DNA of 64,000 bases from Planctomycetota bacterium (GTDB lineage Bacteria; Planctomycetota; Planctomycetia; Pirellulales; PALSA-1355), in the NCBI GenBank assembly GCA_003389325.1, contig QQVE01000018.1, positions 62,001-126,000 on the forward strand, written 5' to 3'. The translations under genes were made by a program, and so were the position numbers. Position 1 is the first letter of the stretch; every line of letters starts with the position of its first letter. Shown one piece after another: positions 9,014 to 18,340 of the stretch. The notes under the pieces were generated by a model, which did no database searches, had not been told where the DNA came from, and saw only the letters and a list, made by a program, of their open reading frames with translations.

Positions 9014-10429
9014 CTAATCCGGCAACGGCTGGCCCTTGGTCTCCGGGCAGAACCAGATCAGCACCATGCCCGCCAGGTACACCAGGCTCATGATCGCCCC
9101 CATGCGGGCATAGTCCTGGTTGAAGTAATCGAGCAGCCGGCCGCCCTGCAAGGCACCGATGGCGGCCAACACGCGACCGAAGTTGAAGGCAAAGCCCTGG
9201 GCCGTGGCGCGGATCCGCGTGGGGAACAACTCCGGGAGGTAGAGCGGCAGCCAGCCATAGAAGCCGGCCGTCACGCCGCCGGCCAGCCCGGCGAGGAGCA
9301 CGAAGTACCAATTGAAGGCCCTCTCGCCCCCGAAGAACGATTGGTTGGGGTCGACGCGTTCGAACCAGCCGGCCGTGACGCTCCACTGCACGGGCGAACG
9401 AAACAAGTACGCGCAGACTAGCAGCGAGGCGAGGCACAGCGCGAAGTACGCCTTCCGCCGGCTGAACCACTCGGCCGATAGCGCGGCAGCCATCGTGCCG
9501 ATGATCGCGCCGATGGCCAGACTGATCTGCGTAGTGCTCGAAGCCGTCGCGGCGCTGTCCGTGTCGGCGGCCAGCTTGTTCGCCCAGGGAGTGACCCATT
9601 GGATGGAAGCCCACGTGCCGATGAGCGCCATGCCGGCCAGCGACGTGCCCAGCACGGTTCGAGTGACGACGTTGCGGGCGAAAATGTCGCGCACCCTGGT
9701 CTTGGGCGCATGGGCGGCGGCGTGCTGCCAGAGCCGCGACTCGGGTACGAAGAACCGTACGAAAATCGTGAGCAGGGCAGGCGTGGCACCGATAAACATC
9801 AACAACCGCCAGGCGGACTTGTCTCCGCCGATGAGTTTGGCGACCCAATCCTCGGACATGCCCGAGGCGCGCAGTATGCTCTCGGCGCCCTCGATGAATT
9901 GCGTCAGGCCCAGGCCCACCACGGCAATCAGCAAGAAGCCGACGTTCGCGGCCGAACCGATCAGGCCGGCCAGCAGCGGTCGACTTTTGCCGGGCCAGAC
10001 TTCCATGACCAAAGCCACGCCGAGCGACCACTCGCCCCCCATGCCCAGCGCGGCCATGAACCGCAGAATGGCCAATTGCAGCGGCGATTCCGAAAAGCCG
10101 CACAGGCCGGAAAAGATCGCGTAGGTGAGCACGCTCCAGACCATGGCACGCACGCGACCGATGCGATCGCCGAGCCAGCCGAAGAGGATGCCGCCACACG
10201 CGGCGCCGACGAGAAAGCCGGCGGTGATCCAGCCCATCCAGACGCCGATGCTGGTGTCGGCTTCGGCGCCCATCAGTTCGCGCAGCGCCGGTCGGGCGAC
10301 CAGCGGGAACAGACCCATCTCGAGCCCATCGAACATCCAGCCGAGGAAAGCCGCCACGAGTGTCATCATCCGCGCGCCGCGCGAGATGGGTTGAGGCTCA
10401 AGCGACTGATGTGGTGTCGGCGTGCTCAT
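9014..10429 (-). CDS. MFS transporter, metabolite:H+ symporter type
   Basis: Encodes 471 aa. The ATG at 10429 (MSTPTPH) has AGGGGG 7 nt upstream. A longer frame to 10588 is rejected because its residues are Arg/Gly-rich shadow sequence. About twelve membrane helices are visible. The loop motif GWLGDRIGRVRAM between helices 2 and 3 is the MFS A-motif, and MGGEWSLGVALVMEVWP in helix 4-5 is typical of the sugar/aromatic acid:H+ symporter branch. FFVPESRLW and the second-half counterpart PTRIRATAQGFAFN are also seen. The substrate cannot be read from sequence. The next gene in the same direction is a sodium symporter, 26 bp upstream of this start, so the two may be co-transcribed. Confidence 0.85.
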   Translation of the reverse strand: MSTPTPHQSLEPQPISRGARMMTLVAAFLGWMFDGLEMGLFPLVARPALRELMGAEADTSIGVWMGWITAGFLVGAACGGILFGWLGDRIGRVRAMVWSVLTYAIFSGLCGFSESPLQLAILRFMAALGMGGEWSLGVALVMEVWPGKSRPLLAGLIGSAANVGFLLIAVVGLGLTQFIEGAESILRASGMSEDWVAKLIGGDKSAWRLLMFIGATPALLTIFVRFFVPESRLWQHAAAHAPKTRVRDIFARNVVTRTVLGTSLAGMALIGTWASIQWVTPWANKLAADTDSAATASSTTQISLAIGAIIGTMAAALSAEWFSRRKAYFALCLASLLVCAYLFRSPVQWSVTAGWFERVDPNQSFFGGERAFNWYFVLLAGLAGGVTAGFYGWLPLYLPELFPTRIRATAQGFAFNFGRVLAAIGALQGGRLLDYFNQDYARMGAIMSLVYLAGMVLIWFCPETKGQPLPD

Positions 10430-10455
10430 GGTTACCCCCTGCGGTTGGCTGTCGG

Positions 10456-12093
10456 CTAAGCGGGCACACCCTCGGCCCCAGAGGTGGGCGGCACGGCGTC
10501 GAACAGCCGCGAAACGTGTTCTTCCGGCGGGGGCGATGTCACGAGGCTGACCACCACGCACAGCACCGCCGAGGCGGCCAGACCCCACACGACCGGATCG
10601 ACACCGAAGAGCTGGTAGGGATCAAACAAGTTCTTGCCCTCCACCAGCGGTCCGCACGTGAACAACGTCAGCACGGCGGCGGCGCCGCCGATCATGCCGG
10701 CCATCGAACCCACGGCCGTGGCTCTCCGCCAGTAGGCGAGTACCAGGGCCGGAGCCACGAACGTCGAAGCCGTGGCGCTGGCGCTGAACACCACGAGCTT
10801 TTGGAGAAACTCTACCGGGCTGATGTTGGACACCACGCCAATCACCCCCAGGACGACCATCACGACGTGCGTCAGGCGGCGGATTTCCGTTTCGCCGGCG
10901 TTGGGCCGCAGAAAGCGTTGATAAACGTCGCGTACCACGCCCGAGGCGATCACCACCAGAAACGTGCTCACCGTGGCCATTACCGCGCCAAACGGCGCGG
11001 CCAGGATCAGCCCGCTCACCAGCGAGCCGCCGGCGAAGTCGGGCGCGGCCCAAATGGCCAATCGAGGAATGATCTCGTCGGACGTTTGCACGTCGGGCAT
11101 CAGCGCCCGGCCGCAAATGCAGATCACGATCAGCGGAATGTAGATCAAGACGTTGTAGAACGACAGCAGCACGATCGAACGGCGCAGCGTGTCGGTGCTG
11201 TTGCAGGCCATTAGGCGGACCATGCCGGCCGGCGAGCCAATGCCGCCCACGGGCCAGATGAAGAAGAACGAAATCGCCACGCCCAAGGGCAGGAAGGCCA
11301 GCCCGCTCGGCGAGTAGCCGGGGCCGAAGGCGTAGGCGTTGTCGGTCGCGGCCACCGCCTCGAGCGTCGGCGTGTGCATGCCGTTCTGACTGGCAAACGG
11401 CACGACGAGCATGAACAACAGCACGACGCCGATCAGCATCAACACGCTTTGAAACAAGTCGGTCCAGACCGAGGCCAGGAAGCCGCCGATCAGCGTGTAG
11501 CCCACCACCGTGATCGCGAAGACGGCCAGCCCGACCAGATAGCGGCCGTCGACGCCGCCGGGGTCGGTCGTCGCGAGAAACGATTCGCCCAGTGACAGCC
11601 CTTCGGGCCACGTGAGCTTCATGACCAGCGCGCCGGCCTTGAACTGGGCGATCATCAAGAACGTCATGAAGGCCAGAATCGCCAGCGAGGCGACAATGCC
11701 CACGCGCTGGTCGCCGTAGCGGGCGTCGAACAAGTCGGGCACGGTGATCGCTCCGGTGCGCCGCGAGAGCTGGGCGAAGCGCTTGCCCAACACGGCGAAG
11801 CCCGTGATCGGCACGACCATGTAGCTGGCGATCCACAGGGCCACGATCCAACCGTGGGTGTAGACCAGCGAGGGAAAACCCATGAATGTGCCGCCGCTTT
11901 GCACGGTGGCGGTGAGTGCCAGGGCCCAGGCTCCCAGTCCGCGGTTGCCCAGGAAGTAGCCTTTCATGAAGCCGCCCCGTTCGACGGCCTTCTGGGCTTG
12001 CGTGCCCAGCCAGACCGAGACGGCCATCATCACCAGCAGCATCGCGATCGGACCGTAGCCGGCCGAGATGCCGGCGTCTGCTTCAGGGGGCAT
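10456..12093 (-). CDS. Sodium:solute symporter family protein (PanF-like)
   Basis: Encodes 545 aa from the ATG at 12093, preceded by GAGGTGA. At least twelve hydrophobic helices are present. FLGNRGLGAWALALTATVQSGGTFMGFPS in helix 2 is the conserved SSS sodium-binding region, and GYTLIGGFLASVWTD is the second hallmark. Together with the small DUF997 gene overlapping its start, the arrangement resembles yhdT-panF, where PanF is the sodium-pantothenate symporter. Pantothenate uptake is a reasonable guess, not a demonstration. The C-terminus is a short acidic cytoplasmic tail. Confidence 0.85.
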   Translation of the reverse strand: MPPEADAGISAGYGPIAMLLVMMAVSVWLGTQAQKAVERGGFMKGYFLGNRGLGAWALALTATVQSGGTFMGFPSLVYTHGWIVALWIASYMVVPITGFAVLGKRFAQLSRRTGAITVPDLFDARYGDQRVGIVASLAILAFMTFLMIAQFKAGALVMKLTWPEGLSLGESFLATTDPGGVDGRYLVGLAVFAITVVGYTLIGGFLASVWTDLFQSVLMLIGVVLLFMLVVPFASQNGMHTPTLEAVAATDNAYAFGPGYSPSGLAFLPLGVAISFFFIWPVGGIGSPAGMVRLMACNSTDTLRRSIVLLSFYNVLIYIPLIVICICGRALMPDVQTSDEIIPRLAIWAAPDFAGGSLVSGLILAAPFGAVMATVSTFLVVIASGVVRDVYQRFLRPNAGETEIRRLTHVVMVVLGVIGVVSNISPVEFLQKLVVFSASATASTFVAPALVLAYWRRATAVGSMAGMIGGAAAVLTLFTCGPLVEGKNLFDPYQLFGVDPVVWGLAASAVLCVVVSLVTSPPPEEHVSRLFDAVPPTSGAEGVPA

Positions 12094-12406
12094 CGCTCAC
12101 CTCGCCGGGTAGGCCACTCTCGTCGTCGGGATAAGCGTCGACTTCCTCGCCCAGCGGTTCGTCGCCCATGATGCGGAAGGCGAACACCAGCGAAAACAGC
12201 AGGCAAAGGCCCCAGGGCGCGATCACGCCCCAGAACACCCAATCGGGAAACCACAGCACAAACGACAGGCTGTCGGCTTCGCGGTCGTAGCCGTTGAAGT
12301 AGCAGTAGCCGATCGTGTAGATCATGGCCACGAGCCACAGACCGACGGCGATCGCGGCCTCGCGCCGGCCACGGCGGACGAGGATGTCTTCCTGCGGGCG
12401 AGTCAC
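12083..12406 (-). CDS. DUF997 (YhdT-like) small membrane protein
   Basis: Encodes 107 aa if translation starts at GTG 12406, which has GGAG about 10 nt upstream. The extension to 12520 is Arg-rich and looks non-coding. There are two membrane helices (residues about 18-38 and 55-80) with YTIGYCYFNGYDR between them and FPDWVFWGVIAPW, the pattern of the DUF997/YhdT family that accompanies sodium:solute symporters. Its last 11 bases overlap the start of the symporter gene, so translation is coupled and a subunit or assembly role is likely. Confidence 0.75.
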   Translation of the reverse strand: MTRPQEDILVRRGRREAAIAVGLWLVAMIYTIGYCYFNGYDREADSLSFVLWFPDWVFWGVIAPWGLCLLFSLVFAFRIMGDEPLGEEVDAYPDDESGLPGEVSDAP

Positions 12407-12562
12407 GGGGCGGGAACTCCGGCGGCGGGGCGTTTGCAAGCGAACACGCCGCAGGATACTGGAATCGACGGCCCGTTTCCAGCAGCCGCCCGCTCGGCCC
12501 CGTCGAACCTGGTCGACCAACTACGCTGAGTCGTCGGCTACAAGAAACGTGCGATCGTGGGC

Positions 12563-12600
12563 GCCATGCTCACCAAGCGCGCGAGCATGCTTGCTTGGCG
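12563..12600. repeat. Dispersed intergenic repeat, copy 2
   Basis: The stretch GTGGGCGCCATGCTCAC differs by one base from the segment at 3675-3691. It continues into an inverted repeat CATGCTC...GAGCATG and a second small stem GCTTGC...GCAAGC. It lies between serC and the DUF997 gene, both leftward. A REP/BIME-like element or processing hairpin is likely. Only two copies are in this window. Confidence 0.5.
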
Positions 12601-12638
12601 CAAGCAGGTCACCCCGACAAATTGACGTCGTTGGTCTA

Positions 12639-13736
12639 CTAGCCGCCGTGCTGCTTCTGAAACTCAAGCATCAAATCGCGCAGCGCCTCGACGCCTTCGC
12701 GGGGCATGGCGTTGTAGATGCTCGCCCGAATGCCGCCGACGCTGCGGTGCCCCTTCAGGTCGGTGAGCTTACGGGCCTTGGCGGCCTTGACGAACTCGGC
12801 CTCGAGTTCCTCGCTGGGTAGTCGCCACGTGACGTTCATCACCGAGCGGCTCGCCGGATGCGCGTGGCCGCGATAGAAGTCGGGATTCGCGTCGAGCACG
12901 TCGTAGAGCAGCTTCGCCTTTTCGCGGTTGAGTTTGGCCATCGCTTCGAGTCCGCCAACGTCGTCGCGCAGCCAGCGCCCCACCAGCATCATCACGTACA
13001 CGCCGAACACGGGCGGCGTGTTGTAGCGCGATCCGCCCGAGGCTTGCAGGCGGTAGTCGAGCATCGACGGCAGATTCTGCGGGACGCGTTCCAGCAGATC
13101 GTCGCGGATGATGACGACCGTGCAGCCCGCGATGCCGGCATTCTTCTGGGCACACGCATAGATCAACCCGTATCGTCCCACGTCGACCGGGCGCGAGAGA
13201 AAGTCGCTCGAGGCATCGCACACCAGCGGGACCGAGCCGCTATCGGGGTCGGTCGCGAACTCGATTCCCTGAATGGTCTCGTTCGACGTGATGTGCGCGT
13301 AGGCGGCATCCTTGCTCCAGGTGAACTCGTCGGCCGCCGGGATGCGCGAGTAGTTCTCCGACTTGCCGTCCCAGACGACGTTGGTCTCGCCTTGCCGCTT
13401 GGCTTCGGTGAGGGCTTTCTTGCCCCACGAGCCGGTGAGCAGGTAGTCGGCCGTCTTGCCCGAGTCGCGCAACAGGTTCATGGGCACCATCGAGAATTGC
13501 AGGCTGGACCCGCCCTGCAAGAACAGGATCGTGTAGCCGCTGGGCACGCCAAGCAGCTCGCTCACCATCGACGTGGCGTCGCTGAGCACTTCGTCGAAGG
13601 CCGGCGAGCGGTGACTGATTTCGAGAATCGAAGCTCCGACGCCGGGGAGTTCGAGGACGGCCTCTTGGGCCTGCTTGAGCACCTTGACCGGCAAGACGGC
13701 CGGCCCGGCAGAGAAATTGAACACACGGCTGGACAT
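12639..13736 (-). CDS. serC: Phosphoserine aminotransferase
   Basis: Encodes 365 aa, the usual length for the family. The start at 13736 gives MSSRVFNFSAGPAVLP, the conserved N-terminus. A 28-residue longer frame lacks similarity to the family. Other landmarks are FLQGGSSLQF (phosphate-binding region), DASSDFLSRPVD, and the PLP lysine in CAQKNAGIAG. The enzyme transfers an amino group from glutamate to 3-phosphohydroxypyruvate in serine synthesis, and in many bacteria also acts in pyridoxine synthesis. It is cytoplasmic. It is not next to other serine genes and is divergent from the epimerase gene, with 165 bp between them. Confidence 0.93.
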   Translation of the reverse strand: MSSRVFNFSAGPAVLPVKVLKQAQEAVLELPGVGASILEISHRSPAFDEVLSDATSMVSELLGVPSGYTILFLQGGSSLQFSMVPMNLLRDSGKTADYLLTGSWGKKALTEAKRQGETNVVWDGKSENYSRIPAADEFTWSKDAAYAHITSNETIQGIEFATDPDSGSVPLVCDASSDFLSRPVDVGRYGLIYACAQKNAGIAGCTVVIIRDDLLERVPQNLPSMLDYRLQASGGSRYNTPPVFGVYVMMLVGRWLRDDVGGLEAMAKLNREKAKLLYDVLDANPDFYRGHAHPASRSVMNVTWRLPSEELEAEFVKAAKARKLTDLKGHRSVGGIRASIYNAMPREGVEALRDLMLEFQKQHGG

Positions 13737-13901
13737 ACGGGTTACTCGGTTGGGAGGAGCTGTCGAATCGAGAATCGGCACGGGGAACGGCCGAGCGGAA
13801 TTATCGCAAGTGACGCTCAACTCACAACTGCGGTTCCTGCTATAATTCTGCGCTCGCCGCGCAAACCGATCCTTCTGTGGCTTGCAGTTCCCGGCAGATC
13901 A

Positions 13902-14810
13902 ATGAAGATTCTCGTTTCTGGCTCCTCGGGCCTGGTTGGCAGCCGACTGGTGCCGGCGCTTGCGCAACTGGGACACAACGTCGTGCGGCTGGTTCGCGAC
14001 AAGGCGCAGGTTTCGGCCGATGCCGCGTACTGGGACCCCCAATCGGGCGAAATCGACGCCGCTGCGCTTGCCGGCTGCGAGGCGGCCATCAACCTCGGCG
14101 GCGTGAGCATCGCCGACGGACGTTGGACCGCCGAACGCAAACGGGCGATCCACGACAGCCGGGTCGATGCAACCACCTCGCTGGCCAAGGCCTTGTCCTC
14201 GGTGGAGCCCACCCCCAGCGTACTAATCAGCGCCTCGGCGGTCGGCTACTACGGGACGCGCGGTGATGAAGTGCTCGATGAGTCGAGCGACACCGGCTCC
14301 GGCGACTTTCTTTCCGGGGTGTGCCGCGACTGGGAGGCGGCCACCGCCGCGGCCAGCGCCGCCGGCATCCGCGTCGTGCATACGCGATTCGGCGTCATCC
14401 TCAGCGCGCGGGGCGGGGCGTTGGCCAAAATGCTCACGCCGTTCAAGCTCGGCCTGGGAGGTCCGATCGGCAGCGGGCGCCAGTACATGAGTTGGATTGC
14501 CATCGACGACGTGGTCGGGGCAATCGTCCATTGCCTCACCGACGACGAACTTTCCGGACCCGTCAACGTGGTCGCCCCCGAGCCGGTGACCAACTACACC
14601 TACGCGAAAACGCTGGGCCACGTCTTGTCGCGGCCCACGGTGTTTCCGATGCCGGCCTTCGCCGCGCGGCTGGCGTTTGGCGAGATGGCCGACGAGTTGT
14701 TGCTGGCCGGCCAACGCGTGGTGCCCACGCGCTTGCTGAAGTCCGACTATCAATTTCGCTACCCGCAGCTTCAGGAAGCGCTGCGGCACCTGCTCAACAA
14801 AGAGAAGTAG
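13902..14810 (+). CDS. TIGR01777-type NAD(P)-dependent epimerase (SDR39U1/YfcH family)
   Basis: Encodes 302 aa. The ATG at 13902 gives MKILVSGSSGLVGSRL, a textbook Rossmann GxxGxxG start. Longer in-frame upstream sequence is antisense shadow of serC. Further family marks are NLGGVSIADGRW, SASAVGYYG (catalytic Tyr region), CRDWEAA, RFGVILSARGGALAKML and QYMSWIAIDD. The YfcH family has a nucleotide-sugar-epimerase fold, but its physiological reaction is not established. The stop is followed after one base by the TTG start of the Kelch-like gene, so the two are probably co-transcribed. Confidence 0.88.
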   Translation: MKILVSGSSGLVGSRLVPALAQLGHNVVRLVRDKAQVSADAAYWDPQSGEIDAAALAGCEAAINLGGVSIADGRWTAERKRAIHDSRVDATTSLAKALSSVEPTPSVLISASAVGYYGTRGDEVLDESSDTGSGDFLSGVCRDWEAATAAASAAGIRVVHTRFGVILSARGGALAKMLTPFKLGLGGPIGSGRQYMSWIAIDDVVGAIVHCLTDDELSGPVNVVAPEPVTNYTYAKTLGHVLSRPTVFPMPAFAARLAFGEMADELLLAGQRVVPTRLLKSDYQFRYPQLQEALRHLLNKEK

Positions 14811-14811
14811 A

Positions 14812-15879
14812 TTGCAGCAGCCGCGCGCATCGAGCAACGGCTTCCTTGCAAGAGCGATGCTCGTCTGCGCCTTTGCGGTCGTGGCCGGGGCTTCCGCGCA
14901 GGCTCAGCAGCAGGCGCCCGATTGGGTTGAGGTGACCCCCAAGGCTCCGTGGCAAGCGCGCGATTCGCAGGGAGAGGTCGTCTACCGCGACCGCCTGTGG
15001 ATTCTGGGCGGCTGGTTCGATTCCTTTCAGCACGCGCCGCGCGACGTGTGGAACTCGGCCGACGGAGAACACTGGCAACGCGTGACGGCCGAAGCCCCCT
15101 GGCGGCATAGCGACCTGGCGATGAGCCTGGTGTTCGACGATCGGATGTGGATGCTGGGCGGGTGGTACGGCGGACGGATGCCGGAGCACGAGGCGGGCCA
15201 CGAAGTCTGGTCGAGCCGCGACGGCAGAGCCTGGGACCAGGCGACCTCGGCGGCCGCGTGGAGCGCGCGTCTGGCGGCGGCCGCCGTCGTGTTCAAGGAC
15301 CGGATGTGGATCCTCGGCGGCAGCGAAGACTATTACTTCGGCGATGCGTCGAGCCTGAAGAACGACGTCTGGTCCAGTGCCGACGGCAAGCATTGGCGGC
15401 TCGAGTGCGAGCATGCCCCCTGGGCTCCGCGGGCCTATCATCAGGCCGTCGTGCTGGGCGACAGGATCTATGTATTCGGCGGCGGAAACTACGTGCCGAC
15501 GTACGAGGCTCACCACGACGTCTGGTCGAGTTCCGACGGTGTGCACTGGGAGCAGCTTACCGATGCCGCGCCGTGGCATGCCCGGCTGTGGTTTCCGGCG
15601 GTGGTGTATCGCGACAGGATGTGGATTCTCGGTGGGTGGTCGAACGATCCTTCGCGCAACTGGAACGACGTCTGGTACTCGCGCGACGGCCGCGATTGGC
15701 GGCAGCTCGTGTCGAGCAAGATCTGGAAGGCCCGCCACGAGCACTCGGCCTTCGTCTGGCGCGACAAGATCTGGATTGCCGGCGGCCACGCCCAACCCCT
15801 TTCCAGCGAAGTCTGGTCGCTCGAAGTGCCGCCGGACTGGTTTCCCGGTGACGAGGACGTTGATCTCCAGGCGAACTAA
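14812..15879 (+). CDS. Secreted Kelch/galactose-oxidase-like beta-propeller protein
   Basis: Encodes 355 aa from a TTG at 14812 with GAGAAG 7 nt upstream, overlapping the intergenic junction with the epimerase gene. An ATG at 14857 is possible but would remove the basic n-region of the signal peptide (residues 1-31, ending GASAQA). The mature protein has six recurring units of the form DRMWILGGW...DVWSSxDGxHWxxxT, each followed by APWxxR. This is a Kelch-type blade with an attached BNR/Asp-box-like DG motif, consistent with a complete six-bladed propeller. It is exported, and the ligand is unknown. Confidence 0.8.
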   Translation: MQQPRASSNGFLARAMLVCAFAVVAGASAQAQQQAPDWVEVTPKAPWQARDSQGEVVYRDRLWILGGWFDSFQHAPRDVWNSADGEHWQRVTAEAPWRHSDLAMSLVFDDRMWMLGGWYGGRMPEHEAGHEVWSSRDGRAWDQATSAAAWSARLAAAAVVFKDRMWILGGSEDYYFGDASSLKNDVWSSADGKHWRLECEHAPWAPRAYHQAVVLGDRIYVFGGGNYVPTYEAHHDVWSSSDGVHWEQLTDAAPWHARLWFPAVVYRDRMWILGGWSNDPSRNWNDVWYSRDGRDWRQLVSSKIWKARHEHSAFVWRDKIWIAGGHAQPLSSEVWSLEVPPDWFPGDEDVDLQAN

Positions 15880-16042
15880 CGGTTTGTCGCTGCTCGTTTC
15901 CCCTCGCGCGGCAGGAAAGCTTGGACGCATGCTCCAATTTTGATATGATGTCGCTTGGAGCATTCGCTGCGGCTTGCGAGCCGGGCCTACTCCACCTCGC
16001 TGTTGTTTGTCCCGCCTAAGACATCCTGCCTTGGATTTCGTC

Positions 16043-18340
16043 ATGCCGCGGCCCGCCCGGCTCATACTGTGGTTTCTCGTAATCGCCTGCGCGGCGCTTT
16101 ACGCGTCGAGGGCGACCGCCGACGAGCCTGTTGAGACTGAGTCGGCCGAGATGCTGGCCGAATTCCGTGGGTCGGTCGGACCGCTGTTGAGTCGGTACTG
16201 CAGCGATTGCCACAGCGGCGAGGAGCCGATGGGCGACTTGGCGATCGACGAGCTGGTTGCCCGCGCCGACGTCGAGAAAGACCGCCAGGCCTGGGAGACG
16301 ATCGGCCGCAAGCTCCACAACGGTGAGATGCCGCCCGAGGACGCGGACCAGCCCGACGAGGCCGGCCTGACGACGATGACCGGTTGGATCGACGGCCAGT
16401 TGGTGCGCTTTGGATGCGGCGACCAGCGCGATCCGGGGCGGGTGACGATCCGCCGGCTGAACCGCAACGAATACAACAACACGATCCGCGACTTGTTCGG
16501 CGTCGACTTTCACCCCGCGGACGATTTTCCGTCCGACGACGTGGGCTACGGCTTCGACAACATCGGCGACGTGCTTTCCATGCCGACGATCCTGTTGGAA
16601 AAGTACCTGGCCGCCGCCGAAAAGGTCACCGCCCGGGCGCTCGGTACCGAGTTGGCGAACCTGGCCGAAGACGGGCTGAGCGGCGGAAGCGAGATCGAAG
16701 GCGGGGGCCGCAAGGCGGTTTCGACGAGCAACGTCGTGCAGGTCCAAGCGCGGCTGTTCGGTACCGGGTTGTACATGGTTCGCGTGAAGGCCTGGGGACA
16801 GCAGGCCGGCGACGAGGTGGTGCGGATGGCCGTGTATCTCGATGACGAGCTCGTTCGCCGCTTCGAAGTCGCGGCCGACGAGCGCGTCGCGGCGCCCTGG
16901 TACGAGGGCTGGATTTCGACCCGGGGCGGACGCCACACGGTGAAGGTGAAGTTCGAGAATGACTACTACAACGAGGGCGGGCCGGAGCCCAACGATCGCA
17001 ATCTGTTGGTGGGGGCGATCGAAGTGATGGGCCCCTACCCTGCCGAGATGCGACGCACGATCCCGCGCGAACACATGCCGCAAGACAAGCTGGCCCTGGC
17101 GCGCGAGATCATCGTCGACGTGATGAGCCGAGCCTACCGCCGGCCGGTCACCGACGAAGAAGTAGCCCGCGTCATGCAGTTGGTGAAGCTGGCCGACGAT
17201 GGGGGCGAGAGTTTCAACGTGGCCATCGGACTGGGCGTGCAGGCGATTCTCGTCTCGCCGCATTTCCTGTTTCGCGTCGAACTGGATCCCGAGCCGAACA
17301 ATCCCGACGTCATCCGCGAGCTCAACGACTACGAGCTGGCCACGCGGCTGAGCTATTTCCTGTGGAGCAGCATGCCCGACGACGAGCTGTTCACGCTGGC
17401 TCGGTTGGGCCTGTTGCGCAAGGGCGAACATCTCGAACGGCAAGTGCGGCGGATGCTGGCCGATCCGAAGGCGGACGCGCTGGTGGAGAACTTCGGCGTC
17501 CAGTGGCTGCAACTGCGCAACCTGGCCATCGCCTCGCCGGACGCGGAAGAGTTTCCAGGCTTTGACGAGTCGCTCAGGCGATCCATGCGGCGGGAAACCG
17601 AGTTGTTTTTCGCCAGCGTCATGCGCGAAGACCGCAGCGTGCTGGACTTTATCGACGGCGACTTCACCTTCGTCGACGAGCGGCTGGCGCGGCACTACGG
17701 AATGGACGATGTCAAAGGAGAGGAGTTTCGCCGCGTATCGCTCGAGCCCCAGCGACGCGGCGGCGTGTTGACGCACGGCAGCGTGCTGACCGTGACGTCG
17801 AACCCGACGCGGACCTCGCCGGTGAAACGCGGCAAGTGGGTGCTGGAGGTCCTGCTGGGCACTCCTCCTCCTCCGCCGCCGCCCGACGTTCCGGAGCTCG
17901 AGGAGGCCGAGGAACTGACCGGCTCGCTCCGCGAACGGCTGGAGCAGCACCGAGAAAACGCCGCCTGCGCGGTGTGCCACAAGCGCATGGACCCGCTGGG
18001 ATTCGGTTTGGAGAATTATGACGGCATCGGTGCTTGGCGCACCCAGGACGGGCCCTACGAGATCGACCCCTCCGGCGAATTGCCCGGCGGGCAAACGTTT
18101 GCCGGCCCCCAGGAGCTCAAGCAAATCCTCAAGGCGCAAAGCGACGAATTCGTACGCTGCCTGTCGGAGAAGATGCTTACCTATGGGTTGGGCCGGGGCG
18201 TCGAGTATAGTGACCGCTGCACGGTGGACGACATCGTGGCCGCGGTCAAAGCGAACGACTACAAGTTTTCGAGTTTGATCATCGCGATCGTACGCAGCGA
18301 CGCGTTTGGAAAACGGCGCGGCAAAGGGAGCGAATCATGA
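16043..18340 (+). CDS. Planctomycete cytochrome protein, DUF1587/1592/1588/1585 family
   Basis: Encodes 765 aa from the ATG at 16043. The earlier ATG at 15974 adds a signal-less segment. Residues 2-25 form a signal peptide. CSDCH near residue 52 is a single c-type haem site in the PSCyt1-like N-terminal domain. Then follow RRLNRNEYNNTIRDLFGVD (DUF1587), a carbohydrate-binding-like beta region (residues about 200-330), RAYRRPVTDEEV (DUF1595-like), SYFLWSSMPDDELF (DUF1592), GGVLTHGSVLTVTSNPTRTSPVKRG (DUF1588) and CxxCHKRMDPLGFGLENYDGIG near the end (DUF1585 region with a second CxxCH). The family is expanded in planctomycetes and nearly always paired with a DUF1552 gene, as here (4-bp overlap). 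A redox role in glycan degradation has been suggested but is not shown. Confidence 0.88.
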   Translation: MPRPARLILWFLVIACAALYASRATADEPVETESAEMLAEFRGSVGPLLSRYCSDCHSGEEPMGDLAIDELVARADVEKDRQAWETIGRKLHNGEMPPEDADQPDEAGLTTMTGWIDGQLVRFGCGDQRDPGRVTIRRLNRNEYNNTIRDLFGVDFHPADDFPSDDVGYGFDNIGDVLSMPTILLEKYLAAAEKVTARALGTELANLAEDGLSGGSEIEGGGRKAVSTSNVVQVQARLFGTGLYMVRVKAWGQQAGDEVVRMAVYLDDELVRRFEVAADERVAAPWYEGWISTRGGRHTVKVKFENDYYNEGGPEPNDRNLLVGAIEVMGPYPAEMRRTIPREHMPQDKLALAREIIVDVMSRAYRRPVTDEEVARVMQLVKLADDGGESFNVAIGLGVQAILVSPHFLFRVELDPEPNNPDVIRELNDYELATRLSYFLWSSMPDDELFTLARLGLLRKGEHLERQVRRMLADPKADALVENFGVQWLQLRNLAIASPDAEEFPGFDESLRRSMRRETELFFASVMREDRSVLDFIDGDFTFVDERLARHYGMDDVKGEEFRRVSLEPQRRGGVLTHGSVLTVTSNPTRTSPVKRGKWVLEVLLGTPPPPPPPDVPELEEAEELTGSLRERLEQHRENAACAVCHKRMDPLGFGLENYDGIGAWRTQDGPYEIDPSGELPGGQTFAGPQELKQILKAQSDEFVRCLSEKMLTYGLGRGVEYSDRCTVDDIVAAVKANDYKFSSLIIAIVRSDAFGKRRGKGSES

